A stretch of 64,000 nucleotides of DNA from Pseudomonadaceae bacterium. GTDB lineage: Bacteria > Pseudomonadota > Gammaproteobacteria > Pseudomonadales > Azotimanducaceae. The notes beneath the pieces were generated by a model. It was given only the letters and a program-made list of their open reading frames with translations. It ran no database searches and was not told the origin of the DNA. Location: NCBI GenBank assembly GCA_024743435.1, contig JANSWO010000013.1, forward strand, positions 1-64,000, read 5' to 3'. Positions 34,181 to 43,563 of this stretch are shown in pieces. The number at the start of each line of letters is the position of its first letter. Position 1 is the stretch's first letter. Made by a program: the position numbers and the translations under genes.

Positions 34181-34474
34181 ATGTCCTCATCAACCTCCAC
34201 AAGCTGGATTAAAGGCCTTGCCCTCGGTCTTGCTTTGTCATTATCCGGCCCCCTGGCCGTGGCAAAAGATGATTCGAAAGGCTCATCTGCACGCTCGGGA
34301 CAGGACGGAGAAGAGCGGGTATGTAAGCGGGTTGCGGTGACCGGGCGTCGGATCAAGGAGCGGGTCTGCTACAAGCGCAAGACCTGGGATCGAATGAGCG
34401 AAGAGAGCCGGGATAACCTGGATCGCTATCAGCAATCCAGGGGCGTGAACTCCGGGATCGGTTCCGACGGCTAG
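34181..34474 (+). CDS. Small secreted protein with paired Cys motif
   Basis: A 97-aa exported protein: signal peptide WIKGLALGLALSLSGPLAVA, then a mature part with VCKRVAVTGRRIKERVCYKR (two Cys 15 residues apart, separated by a basic stretch) followed by a Trp-Asp-Arg-rich helix. The Cys-basic-Cys motif recurs in small secreted proteins of many proteobacteria, mostly without function. The start is ATG 34181, with CGGAGA upstream. It follows the VOC gene by 40 bp. Confidence 0.65.
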   Translation: MSSSTSTSWIKGLALGLALSLSGPLAVAKDDSKGSSARSGQDGEERVCKRVAVTGRRIKERVCYKRKTWDRMSEESRDNLDRYQQSRGVNSGIGSDG

Positions 34475-34490
34475 CTCACCGACTGGTGCG

Positions 34491-35378
34491 CTAGCGCTGG
34501 CCGGCGTTGGCGCGCAGTGTGTCGGCGCGTCGATCGGGCCCGTCGAACTGCCAGCCGGGTGCCCATAGAAGGGTTCGCATTCTGTCCTGCCAGTTGGTCG
34601 CTCGTCTGCAATCGAGAGCGATAGAGCGATATTCGTGCGTTAGCGTCTGCCAAACGGTTGGGTTGACCAGGTTCTTGGTGAGCCCGAACCTCGGTTTCTC
34701 ATCGTCACTTTCCTGCGCAAACGTGCCGAACAGCCGATCCCAGATAATGAGCACTCCGCCGTGGTTTCGATCGAGATAGCGCACGTTGCTGGCGTGGTGA
34801 ACTCGATGGTGGGATGGTGTGTTGAAGACCGCTTCATACCAGGCCGGACCGCGTTCAACCAGGGCACTGTGAATCCAGAACTGGTAGAAGAGGTTCAGGC
34901 CGATCATCAATATGATCATGGCCACATCGAAGCCGAGCAAAGGTAACCACAGCCAGAATGCGAGCTTCGGCACTCGCTCGCCGACACCCTGACGCAGGGC
35001 GGTTGCCAGGTTGAAGTGCTTGGAGGAGTGGTGATTGACGTGGCCCGCCCAGAGTAGCCGAACGCTGTGATTGGCGCGGTGAAACCAGTAGTAAGTGAAA
35101 TCGTCCAGCAGGAACAGCAGCAACCACGCCCACCATTGCCGCTGCACGATATCTTTTAATGGGCTGAGTTCCGCCAGCACGAGCATCAGGCCCACGAACG
35201 CAAGGCGCGGCAGGATCTCAACCACTGCCGCTGCGATGAGCATTGCGAGCGAGTTCAGGCTGTCGCGCATAGCGTAGGCAGTCGAACCTCGGCTGATGAG
35301 CGCTTCGATGAGCAATGCCGACAGATAGACTGGCAGTGCAAACATGGAGAGCACGTCGGTGGTTGTTGATTCAGCCAT
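34491..35378 (-). CDS. Sterol desaturase/fatty acid hydroxylase superfamily protein
   Basis: A membrane-bound diiron hydroxylase of 295 aa. Histidine boxes: HRANH, HVNHHSSKH and HHRVHH, which together bind the diiron site. Hydrophobic segments are at VYLSALLIEALIS, LAMLIAAAVVEIL, WWAWLLLFLLDDFTYYWF and LGFDVAMIILMIGLNLFYQFW. Substrates in the family are sterols, fatty acids, carotenoids or plasmalogen-like lipids. The start is ATG 35378; it faces phoR across a divergent gap of about 120 bp, in which no PHO box is clear. Confidence 0.9.
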   Translation of the reverse strand: MAESTTTDVLSMFALPVYLSALLIEALISRGSTAYAMRDSLNSLAMLIAAAVVEILPRLAFVGLMLVLAELSPLKDIVQRQWWAWLLLFLLDDFTYYWFHRANHSVRLLWAGHVNHHSSKHFNLATALRQGVGERVPKLAFWLWLPLLGFDVAMIILMIGLNLFYQFWIHSALVERGPAWYEAVFNTPSHHRVHHASNVRYLDRNHGGVLIIWDRLFGTFAQESDDEKPRFGLTKNLVNPTVWQTLTHEYRSIALDCRRATNWQDRMRTLLWAPGWQFDGPDRRADTLRANAGQR

Positions 35379-35499
35379 GTTTGCCTTGGCGCCTGCTCGT
35401 TGAGTTACCGGATTCAGGTGCGCGTCCGGCGGTTCAGCACGCTATCATCGCATTCCCTGATGAGCTTTGTTGTGGAGCGAGGCGTTGCCGAAGCTGTCG

Positions 35500-36819
35500 A
35501 TGAGTGAAATCGCTGCCCTCGGTGCGTCGATTGTATTGGCGCTGCTGGTGGGGCCGGCGCTTGGGCTGACCCCATGGCTGTTGCTCGCCATTGCTCTGGC
35601 GTGGATTGCTTACCAGTCGGAACAACACCGCCGTTTTGCCCGTTGGGCACGACATCCTCTGAGGCGAGCGAGGGGACTGGCTCCCAATTGGGCAGAGACG
35701 GCTGGATCGGTGCACCGTAGCGTTCACACGGCGCGCGGTAGAACGCGCAATATCCTTCGCCGCATGGCCGAGCTGCAAATCGTGACCGAAGCGTTGCCGG
35801 ATGCTGCCGTGGTGATTGATTCGCGCGGCCTCATCACGCGCTATAACCCGGCGGCCGGACGCTTATTGCGCTTGAACGGAAAGGATGTCGGCCGGGATCT
35901 CCTGATGTTGGTCAGAGATCCGCAGCTGGCGCGGCTGTTGGATGGTGGGATTGATGATCACGTGCTTGAGATTATGTCGCCGTTTGATGCTGGCGTGCGT
36001 CTTGAAGTCCGGGTTATCGACGTTAGTACACGGACTCGGCTCGTACTGGTGCGTGACGTATCTCAGTTATACCGTTTGCTGACAATGCGCCAGGACTTCA
36101 TTGCTAACGTTTCCCACGAGCTGCGTACCCCGCTGACCGTTGTTGCGGGGTACCTTGAAACCATGACAGACGAAGATGTCAGTGATATCGATGTACAACT
36201 ACTCGCGAGCAAGCTGGTGTCCCCCGTTCATCGTATGGAAGCGCTCGTTGGGGATCTGTTGCTACTCACACGACTAGAGGCGAGCAGCCCGCCATCGGAC
36301 AGTGAATTAGAGGCCATAGATGTTGCCTCCCTTGCGCAGGCCGTGGTCCGGGAAGCGGAGGGCTTGAGCGATGGGCGACACGAGTTTCGACTTGAGCTGC
36401 ACAGCGATGTCAGGATTCGTGGCGTCAGCAAAGAATTGCATAGCGCCCTCATGAACCTGGTTTCCAATGCCGTCCGCTACAGTCCCAAAGGGGGGGTGAT
36501 TACGGTGTCGTTCGAACAATCCGAGTCCGGCGCGCATCTTGCCGTGAGTGACGATGGCATGGGCATTGCGCCGGAGCACATTTCTCGTCTCACCGAACGT
36601 TTCTATCGGGTCGATCTGGCGGCAGCGCGAGTTCGTGGCGGTACAGGGCTGGGACTGGCGATCGTCAAACACGTTCTCAAGCGCCATCACTCGACGTTAT
36701 CGATACAATCAGAGCTGGGCCAGGGCAGCCGGTTCTGCTGCGATTTCCCGTCCACTCAAACCCTGCCGGCGAACGATGTCTCGTTGTTGGAAGCCTCGCC
36801 GGAAATCGATGGCTACTAG
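35500..36819 (+). CDS. phoR: PhoR-type phosphate-sensing histidine kinase
   Basis: Sensor kinase of the phosphate two-component system, 439 aa from ATG 35500 (TTG starts exist just before). Two N-terminal membrane segments (ALGASIVLALLVGPAL, TPWLLLAIALAWIA), then a PAS domain (residues about 90-180), a DHp helix FIANVSHELRTPLT with His206 phosphorylated, and an ATPase with N-box SNAVRYSPKGG, DDGMGI and GGTGLGLAI. No phoB gene is adjacent, which is unusual. It overlaps pstS by 11 bp, so sensor and transporter are co-translated. Confidence 0.92.
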   Translation: MSEIAALGASIVLALLVGPALGLTPWLLLAIALAWIAYQSEQHRRFARWARHPLRRARGLAPNWAETAGSVHRSVHTARGRTRNILRRMAELQIVTEALPDAAVVIDSRGLITRYNPAAGRLLRLNGKDVGRDLLMLVRDPQLARLLDGGIDDHVLEIMSPFDAGVRLEVRVIDVSTRTRLVLVRDVSQLYRLLTMRQDFIANVSHELRTPLTVVAGYLETMTDEDVSDIDVQLLASKLVSPVHRMEALVGDLLLLTRLEASSPPSDSELEAIDVASLAQAVVREAEGLSDGRHEFRLELHSDVRIRGVSKELHSALMNLVSNAVRYSPKGGVITVSFEQSESGAHLAVSDDGMGIAPEHISRLTERFYRVDLAAARVRGGTGLGLAIVKHVLKRHHSTLSIQSELGQGSRFCCDFPSTQTLPANDVSLLEASPEIDGY

Positions 36820-37816
36820 GCGCCGCTATGACCTGTTCCGGCTGCTGGCTGCCGTTGTGGCGGTTATGTCAGCGATCGCTGCCGGCGCGCAGTCGGGCGA
36901 GAGTCCGTCGACTGCGCCGCCGAGCCTGCTCGCCGGTCTTGATGATTATCAGGGCGATCCAGAGCTGACAGGGGCGCTGACATCTACCGGCTCAGATACG
37001 CTGTCCAACCTCATGACCTTGTGGTCCGAAAGCTTCCAGCGCCTGCATCCAAAGGTACACATTCAGGTGCAGGCACCGGGATCCTCGACCGCGCCACCGG
37101 CGCTTGCTGAAGGCACCGCCAACCTCGGTCCCATGAGTCGTCGAATGAAAAGCAATGAGCTCATGGCGTTCGAGGAGCGCCACGGCTACAAGCCCATGTC
37201 GGTGCGCGTGGCGATGGACGCGCTTGCCATCTACGTGCACAAGGACAATCCGCTCACAGAGCTCCAGCTCGAGCAAGTCGACGCGCTGTTTTCGGTCAAT
37301 CGGCGTTGCGGTTATGAGCGGCCCCTTCGGCGTTGGGGTCAGCTGGCGCTCACGGGCACGTGGCAGAGCCGGCCGATTGAGTTGTATGGGCGGAATTCGG
37401 TATCCGGCACCTACGGCTACTTCAAGCGTGTTGCGTTGTGTTCAGGCGACTTTCTCAACTCGGTCAACGAGCAGCCGGGATCGGCCAGCGTTGTGCAGTC
37501 GGTTGGCAGCAGCCTGGGTGGGATTGGTTACTCAGGCATTGGCTACAAAACAGCCAGCGTGAAAGCACTCGCTCTGCGCGAGGATTCCTCAGCTGCGGTG
37601 CTGCCCAGTGCGAGCACCGCGAAAGATGGCAGCTATCCGTTGTCGCGATACTTATATATCTACATCAACCGGCATCCTGCCGAACCGATCGATCCCGTCA
37701 CGGCCGCGTTTCTGAAATTTGTATTGTCTCGCCAGGGCCAGGAAATTGTGTTGAAGGATGGCTACATTCCGCTGGCGGCCCGCATCGCAAGACGGGAGCA
37801 GCGCCGTCTCAACTAA
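36809..37816 (+). CDS. pstS: Phosphate ABC transporter substrate-binding protein (PstS family)
   Basis: A periplasmic phosphate-binding protein of 335 aa. Signal peptide RLLAAVVAVMSAIAAGAQ. The lobes carry STGSDTLSNLM, APGSSTAPPAL and MDALAIYVHKDNP, typical of PBP_like_2/PstS, with GRNSVSGTYGYF as the phosphate-contact segment and GGIGYSGIGY later. The start is ATG 36809, inside the end of phoR. The overlap, at 11 bp, with phoR upstream and pstC downstream, forms one operon. Confidence 0.9.
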   Translation: MATRRRYDLFRLLAAVVAVMSAIAAGAQSGESPSTAPPSLLAGLDDYQGDPELTGALTSTGSDTLSNLMTLWSESFQRLHPKVHIQVQAPGSSTAPPALAEGTANLGPMSRRMKSNELMAFEERHGYKPMSVRVAMDALAIYVHKDNPLTELQLEQVDALFSVNRRCGYERPLRRWGQLALTGTWQSRPIELYGRNSVSGTYGYFKRVALCSGDFLNSVNEQPGSASVVQSVGSSLGGIGYSGIGYKTASVKALALREDSSAAVLPSASTAKDGSYPLSRYLYIYINRHPAEPIDPVTAAFLKFVLSRQGQEIVLKDGYIPLAARIARREQRRLN

Positions 37817-37870
37817 GCCTCATCCAATGCGCAGACCCGATACTGCTGGCGATCACCGCACTAGCGTGCG

Positions 37871-40111
37871 GTGCAAAGCTGGGCGGCCTTAGTGGCCGGC
37901 TTGCAGACAGCGGGTGCAATTTCTGTTCGGCGTGGACTCGTCGACCGGGGCGCGTCTGTGGCCGTCACTATCGGCGGGTTTGGTGTTATCTCCGCGATTC
38001 TCCTGCTCTTCGCCTATCTGGTGTGGGTCACGATTCCACTGTTCCTGCCGGCATCCATAACACCAGGTAAGACGCTGCCAATGGCGGCGCAAGACGTGCT
38101 GTTCGCTGATGTGAATGACACGGCTGAGTGGCTCTTGGTCTTGGATGCAAAGCGGCGCGCAATGTTTGTCGATCTGGCGACGGGAACAAGCTGGTCAGCG
38201 GGGATCGCTGATAACCCGAACGAGCAAATGGTGGCTGCGCAGCCACTGTCGGGCTCCCTTCAGCGTTACGCGATACTCGATTCACAAGGCGCCCTGCGGT
38301 TCTATCAGGCCCGTTATCCGGTTTCGTTCGTCGATGGGGACCGTAGGATCGATGCGCGGCTGGCGCCCTTGTTTGAAGGCGATGCGTTGCTTAGCCCAGG
38401 TCTTGATGTAGGCGGTTTCGTCTTTGATGCGTACTTCGACGGCGATCGCCTGCTTATCGCCAATTCCGTCGCGACGGATAGCGGGCGTGAGATATCTCTG
38501 CGACGGTACTCGGATGCAGACCCGGACTTCTCCCTGGAGCAACCAACGCAGTCGTCGATCGCGCTAGACAAGCCTCTGCTGCGCCTGCTGTTTGGACCCC
38601 AGGGTCGCTGGTTGTACGGATTGGTCGGCGAGCGTTCTGATGCAGCAGAGCTTGTTGTCTGGTCTGTCTCACGGACGGGTCTGACAGAGCAAAGCCGGCT
38701 TGCCGTGAGTGTCTCGACGCTCACCTCAATTACGCCACTGGCTGGTCGTCAGTCGGTGATCGTGGCAAGCCCTGGTGGCGAACTTGCGCAGTACTCCCTG
38801 TTGCGCAGTGGCAGCCGGTTTCAGATGCGCAAGATTCGCGAGTTCGCTCCCGCACCTGAAACCAATATTGTCATTGCCGAATCCCGGCGCAAGAGTTTTG
38901 CCACGCTGTCAGCAAGTGGTGAGCTGAGCCTTTACCACGCGACCTCCGGCCAGCGCCTCGAGCAGCTGCAGATTCCGGCCGGTGTGTGGCAGTTTGCGGC
39001 GTTCTCGCCGCGAGCAGACCGGCTCGTATTACTGGCGAATTCACAACTGCGCCTGCTCGACGTCGCAAACCCGCATCCCGAGGTTTCGCTTCGAACCTTG
39101 TGGCAGCGCGTCTGGTACGAAGGTTATGACGAGCCAGTATTTACCTGGCAGTCATCCTCCGCCGACAACGACATTGAGCCTAAGTTTTCGCTCACTCCGT
39201 TGCTGTTTGGCACCTTGAAGGCGGCTGCCTATGCGCTGTTGTTTGCGGTGCCCATCGCGGTAATGGCGGCCATATACACGGCATTCTTCATGGCGCCCGC
39301 GTTACGCTCGGTTGTGAAGCCTGGTATCGAACTGCTCGCGGCATTGCCGACAGTGATCCTGGGTTTTCTGGCGGGCCTGTGGCTTGCGCCCCTCATCGAG
39401 CGCAACCTATCCGCGGTGCTTAGCATCGCGGTGGTGTTACCACCCGGCGTTCTATTGCTCGGCGCCTTGTGGCGGTTGCTGCCGACGCGCTTGTATCGCC
39501 TCGCTCGCGGTTGGCACGTGCTGATTCTAATGCTGCCTATCGTTCTCCTCGTGGTGGTTGCCTTCGCGGTTGGTCCGGTTCTTGAGATTCAGTTCTTCGG
39601 CGGCAATTCCAAGGTGTGGCTGCGTGAGGTTGCCGGCCTTGATTATGATCAGCGCAATGCGCTCGTTGTCGGTTTGGCGATGGGGCTAGCCGTGATTCCG
39701 ACGATCTTCACGATTGCTGAAGATGCGGTGTATCAGGTACCGGATCACCTGCGCAGCGGCGCCCTGGCGCTCGGTGCGAACCACTGGCAAACGCTGACGC
39801 GTGTGGTCATTTTGACCGCCAGCCCCGGTATTTTCTCGGCGATCATGGTTGGTATGGGCCGGGCGGTTGGCGAAACCATGATCGTGCTCATGGCCACCGG
39901 CAATACTCCGATCATGGAGCTGAATATCTTTGAGGGCATGCGTACGTTTGCAGCGAACATTGCGGTGGAACTGCCTGAATCCGAAATCAACAGCAGCCAT
40001 TTCCGGCTGTTGTTCTTAACAGCCGCGGTACTGTTTGTGATTACCTTTGCGTTCAACACCATCGCTGAGCTCGTCCGTGCACGGCTGCGCACGAAGTACG
40101 GCAATCTCTGA
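37871..40111 (+). CDS. pstC: Phosphate ABC transporter permease PstC, with large N-terminal extension
   Basis: 746 aa, much longer than E. coli PstC (319). After a first membrane segment (FGVISAILLLFAYLVWVTIPLF), a soluble region of about 400 residues with repeated short beta-strands (EWLLVLDAKRRAMFVDL, LRLLFGPQGRWLYGLVG, WQFAAFSPRADRLVLLAN) looks like a beta-propeller/WD-type periplasmic module, known in several gammaproteobacterial PstC. The C-terminal permease domain has TLKAAAYALLFAVPIAV and the EAA-type loop GALALGANHWQTLTRVV. The GTG start has no strong ribosome site. It overlaps pstA by one base. Confidence 0.9.
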   Translation: MQSWAALVAGLQTAGAISVRRGLVDRGASVAVTIGGFGVISAILLLFAYLVWVTIPLFLPASITPGKTLPMAAQDVLFADVNDTAEWLLVLDAKRRAMFVDLATGTSWSAGIADNPNEQMVAAQPLSGSLQRYAILDSQGALRFYQARYPVSFVDGDRRIDARLAPLFEGDALLSPGLDVGGFVFDAYFDGDRLLIANSVATDSGREISLRRYSDADPDFSLEQPTQSSIALDKPLLRLLFGPQGRWLYGLVGERSDAAELVVWSVSRTGLTEQSRLAVSVSTLTSITPLAGRQSVIVASPGGELAQYSLLRSGSRFQMRKIREFAPAPETNIVIAESRRKSFATLSASGELSLYHATSGQRLEQLQIPAGVWQFAAFSPRADRLVLLANSQLRLLDVANPHPEVSLRTLWQRVWYEGYDEPVFTWQSSSADNDIEPKFSLTPLLFGTLKAAAYALLFAVPIAVMAAIYTAFFMAPALRSVVKPGIELLAALPTVILGFLAGLWLAPLIERNLSAVLSIAVVLPPGVLLLGALWRLLPTRLYRLARGWHVLILMLPIVLLVVVAFAVGPVLEIQFFGGNSKVWLREVAGLDYDQRNALVVGLAMGLAVIPTIFTIAEDAVYQVPDHLRSGALALGANHWQTLTRVVILTASPGIFSAIMVGMGRAVGETMIVLMATGNTPIMELNIFEGMRTFAANIAVELPESEINSSHFRLLFLTAAVLFVITFAFNTIAELVRARLRTKYGNL

Positions 40112-41544
40112 TGTCGGGCCGTGCAATCCAAACATCGGCGAGTTCGGTCGGCAGCTGGTTTCGTTCGGGGGATCCTTGGATCTGGCTGACCGCCTCGGCT
40201 GTTGCTATTGCGCTCCTCGCGATGTTGGGTTTGATGGCGCTGATTGGTGTTCGGGCGTTAGCTAACTTCTGGCCTTCTGATGTGGTTCAGATCACTTACA
40301 CCGATCCGTCGCAACGCAGCGCAACGGTGTATCTTGGTGAAGTAGTAGAACGAGAGACAATTGCTCGCAGCCAGTACATGGAAGCCACTGGGCTGACTGT
40401 CGCCGATGTCGGGGACGCTGCGACCTTCGATCGTCTGTTACTCAAGACCGGCAATCGACGCATTGCCGGTGCTGACTTTATCTGGCTGTATGAGCGCAAT
40501 ATCAGTGCGCTGACCAGGCCAGTAGATGCCGTGGTGGTTGAGCGTCGCGAATGGGGTAATGCCTATGGGCTGAGTGACTCCACGCCTCAAAACGGATCAT
40601 CGCTCGACGGGTTGGTACTGTGGTTGCCCGCCGGTGGCCAGCTACCAGTGGCCGCAACAGATGTGGTCCGGTTCTGGCAGCCCAATGCAATGACACTCAC
40701 AGACAAGCTGACGCACTATTTTGGCGGCATCGCGCGATTTCTGACGGAGTACCCACGCGAAGCCAATACGGAAGGTGGCGTCTATCCGGCAATTTTTGGC
40801 ACCGTTCTGATGGTGATGATCATGTCGGTGCTGGTCACGCCGTTCGGCGTACTGGCTGCTCTGTACTTGCACGAATACGCAAAGCCAGGGCCGATCGTGC
40901 GCTTTACGCGGATAGCAGTAAACAATCTCGCCGGCGTGCCGTCGATTGTTTATGGCGTCTTTGGCTTGGGCTTTTTCGTTTACGTCATCGGTGGCTCGAT
41001 CGATCAGCTGTTTTTTGATGATCGTCTGCCGGCTCCGACATTCGGCACGCCTGGGCTCTTGTGGGCGTCGCTCACGCTCGCCTTGCTGACGCTGCCGGTT
41101 GTGGTGGTGTCCACAGAGGAGGGTTTGTCGCGCGCGCCGCGCGCCCTGCGCGAAGGCTCGCTTGCGTTGGGGGCAACCAAGGCGGAAACGCTTTGGCGAG
41201 TGGTGCTGCCGGTTGCCAGTCCGTCAATACTCACCGGCATCATTCTCGCGGTTGCGCGTGCGGCCGGTGAGGTTGCGCCACTCATGCTTGTCGGCGTCGT
41301 AAAACTGGCCCCAGCGCTTCCGGTCGACGGCGAGTTTCCGTTCGTTCATCTAGAGCGGAAATTTATGCACCTGGGCTTCCACATATATGATGTCGGGTTT
41401 CAGAGCCCGAATATCGAGGCGGCTAAGCCGGTGTTGTTCGCCACCGCGCTGCTGCTCGTTAGCATCGTACTGATACTGAACCTTTCAGCCTACGCGCTAC
41501 GGGCGAGGCTTGAGCGTCGTTACCGTGGAGTGCAGCAATCGTGA
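40111..41544 (+). CDS. pstA: Phosphate ABC transporter permease PstA, with N-terminal extension
   Basis: 477 aa, longer than classic PstA (296). One membrane segment ([23 protein letters not shown]) precedes a roughly 150-residue soluble part, then the permease domain ([26 protein letters not shown] loop [19 protein letters not shown]). The ends overlap pstC (1 bp) and pstB (4 bp), so expression is coupled. Like PstC, the enlarged periplasmic module is characteristic of this subfamily. Confidence 0.92.
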   Translation: MSGRAIQTSASSVGSWFRSGDPWIWLTASAVAIALLAMLGLMALIGVRALANFWPSDVVQITYTDPSQRSATVYLGEVVERETIARSQYMEATGLTVADVGDAATFDRLLLKTGNRRIAGADFIWLYERNISALTRPVDAVVVERREWGNAYGLSDSTPQNGSSLDGLVLWLPAGGQLPVAATDVVRFWQPNAMTLTDKLTHYFGGIARFLTEYPREANTEGGVYPAIFGTVLMVMIMSVLVTPFGVLAALYLHEYAKPGPIVRFTRIAVNNLAGVPSIVYGVFGLGFFVYVIGGSIDQLFFDDRLPAPTFGTPGLLWASLTLALLTLPVVVVSTEEGLSRAPRALREGSLALGATKAETLWRVVLPVASPSILTGIILAVARAAGEVAPLMLVGVVKLAPALPVDGEFPFVHLERKFMHLGFHIYDVGFQSPNIEAAKPVLFATALLLVSIVLILNLSAYALRARLERRYRGVQQS

Positions 41545-42359
41545 CCGAGCAGCACAGTGATCTCACTAGCGAGGAGGTTGTCGACACATCGGAAGTGCCG
41601 ATTACGGATCCGCGTCTGCGCGTGCGTGATTTTTCGCTTTGGTATGGCCAGGATACCGCGCTGCGCAACGTCAACATGGTGGTGCCAGGGCAACAGGTGA
41701 CGGCGTTTATCGGGCCGTCTGGTTGCGGCAAGAGCACGCTGCTGCGCTGCTTTAACCGCATGAACGATCTGATTCCCGATGTCACTACCGCCGGTACGAT
41801 CAGTCTGGATGGACAGGATATTCTATCGCCATCATTGGATGTCTCGCAGCTGCGCCAGCGTGTAGGAATGGTGTTTCAGCGACCAAATCCGTTCCCCAAA
41901 TCCGTGTTTGAGAACGTTGCCTTTGGCTTGAGACTGCATGGCAAATTGCCGCAATCGGAACTGGAGGATCGAGTCGAATCCGCGCTGCGTCGAGCCGCGC
42001 TGTGGGATGAGGTGAAAGATCGGCTGTCAGATTCGGCCCTCGGCCTCTCGGGTGGTCAGCAGCAACGGTTGGTCATCGCACGGGCGATTGCCGTCGAGCC
42101 GCAGGTGCTGCTGCTCGATGAGCCAGCGTCGGCCCTTGATCCCATCTCGACCCTCAAGATCGAGGAACTCATCAGTCAGCTCAAGCTCGACTACACCATC
42201 GTGATCGTCACCCACAACATGCAGCAGGCCGCCCGCGTATCCGACTTCACGGCGTTCCTGTATCTTGGGGAACTGGTTGAGTTTGGTTTGACGGAAGCGG
42301 TATTTACTAACCCGCAGAAGCAGCGCACAGAAGACTACATCACTGGGCGCTACGGCTAG
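41541..42359 (+). CDS. pstB: Phosphate ABC transporter ATP-binding protein PstB
   Basis: 272 aa. Walker [10 protein letters not shown] (about residue 55), Q-loop [12 protein letters not shown], signature LSGGQQQRL, Walker [14 protein letters not shown] and switch His THNMQQA are all complete. It energises PstCA for phosphate import. The GTG start overlaps the pstA stop (GTGA). The family-typical RPNPFPKS supports PstB over other ABC proteins. Confidence 0.96.
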   Translation: MTEQHSDLTSEEVVDTSEVPITDPRLRVRDFSLWYGQDTALRNVNMVVPGQQVTAFIGPSGCGKSTLLRCFNRMNDLIPDVTTAGTISLDGQDILSPSLDVSQLRQRVGMVFQRPNPFPKSVFENVAFGLRLHGKLPQSELEDRVESALRRAALWDEVKDRLSDSALGLSGGQQQRLVIARAIAVEPQVLLLDEPASALDPISTLKIEELISQLKLDYTIVIVTHNMQQAARVSDFTAFLYLGELVEFGLTEAVFTNPQKQRTEDYITGRYG

Positions 42360-42464
42360 TTTCTATTTTTAGTTTGCGCGCGCGCGGGACAGCCCACGTT
42401 TTTGGCCGTCCACCTGTTCGCTAGACCTTTGGTGTTTGGCTGTTGATGCCACCGGATGTGAATC

Positions 42465-43148
42465 ATGAATCGCCATATCTCTGGACAATTTGACTCTGAG
42501 ATGGACAGCGCCAAGCGTCTGCTCATCGAGATGGGTGCGCTGGTTGAGCAGCAGTTGGCCGACGCTGGGGAGGCGTTTTTCCGGCACAGCGACGAATCCG
42601 CTTCGCGTATCAGCGAAGTCGAAGATCAGGTCAATACGATGGAGAAACGTCTGGACGATGCCTGCGTTCAGATTATCGCTCTGCGTCAACCGACGGCGAC
42701 CGATCTGCGTACGATGATTTCGGTTATGCGATCGAGCACCGATCTTGAGCGAATCGGTGACGAAGCGGAAAAGATTGCAAAGCTTGCCCGCAAACTGGCT
42801 CGGCACCCGGTCCCGGGTGATCAGTATTCCGATTTGCGTAAGTTGCACGCAGCCGTTGAAGCCTTGCTCTTTGAAGCGCTGGATGCGGTTGGGCGGGGCG
42901 ACGCGGACAAGGCGCTGCGAGTCATTGCCATGGACGCAGCTGTCGATGAGTTGTACCGCGCCATTCACGAAGAGCGCGCTCGCTCGCTCGCCGAAGGGGT
43001 AGACAACGTGGACATCGTGCTCGCAGTCCTGTGGGCGGCCCGCGGTCTAGAACGGATTGGCGATCACGCCAAGAATATCTGCGAGTACATCGTGTATGCG
43101 GTGCGGGGCAAGGATGTTCGTCACTCAGGTGTGTCGCGCCTAAGCTGA
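42465..43148 (+). CDS. phoU: Phosphate transport system regulator PhoU
   Basis: 227 aa of two three-helix PhoU repeats (about 1-110 and 115-215). Metal-binding acidic/His helix ends such as MRSSTDLERIGDEAEKIAKL and GLERIGDHAKNICEYIV (the ExxxD pattern) are present in each repeat. It signals phosphate sufficiency by linking PstB to PhoR. A 105-bp gap (42360-42464) after pstB shows only a short T-rich stretch. Confidence 0.95.
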   Translation: MNRHISGQFDSEMDSAKRLLIEMGALVEQQLADAGEAFFRHSDESASRISEVEDQVNTMEKRLDDACVQIIALRQPTATDLRTMISVMRSSTDLERIGDEAEKIAKLARKLARHPVPGDQYSDLRKLHAAVEALLFEALDAVGRGDADKALRVIAMDAAVDELYRAIHEERARSLAEGVDNVDIVLAVLWAARGLERIGDHAKNICEYIVYAVRGKDVRHSGVSRLS

Positions 43149-43198
43149 GGGCTCTTGTCTCCGCTGAGGGCTCTTGTCTCCGCTGAAGGCTCTTTGGC
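43144..43198. repeat. 19-bp direct repeat, two perfect copies plus a decayed third
   Basis: GCTGAGGGCTCTTGTCTCC at 43144-43162 and 43163-43181, with a partial third copy from 43182 (GCTGAAGGCTCTTTGGC). It begins over the phoU stop codon (43146-43148). Probably a recent slippage duplication. Confidence 0.9.
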
Positions 43199-43563
43199 TG
43201 GCAGTTTTCAGGCTTCGCTTCGCGTGGACTGCTTTGACTAGTGCAGTTAAGGCAGCGCGGTAACGTCATTTTCGCTACGAGTACTGGGCACCAGCCTCGA
43301 ACGATTTTACGTAGCCCACACTGGCATCACTCTCTCGTGAGTTGTAAGGTTTGTTGACGGAGACTCTGGGCGGGCTCGCGTTTGTGCGGGGGCGGGTTTA
43401 TTGTCTGCGCGGGGGTTTGGTTCTGGATTTAGGTGCTGCTAATCAGCAGCGCGGTCGACGTTAGTGTCTGGTGATCCCGGTCTAACGTGGAAGCAATACC
43501 AGGAGCGAATCAAAGCCGAGCAACCCTCGGTTAATCGGACATACACACGAAAAGGGGGATTGT
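43199..43563. other. Non-coding gap before the subtilase
   Basis: About 365 bp after the repeats. No hairpin terminator or convincing promoter is seen; a TTGACG at about 43353 has no clear -10. G/T-rich stretches (43380-43430) are unusual for this genome. The end carries the subtilase ribosome site AAAGGGGGAT. Confidence 0.45.

Noticed and set aside
43353-43358. TTGACG as a promoter for the subtilase
   Set aside because: No recognisable -10 box at proper spacing.
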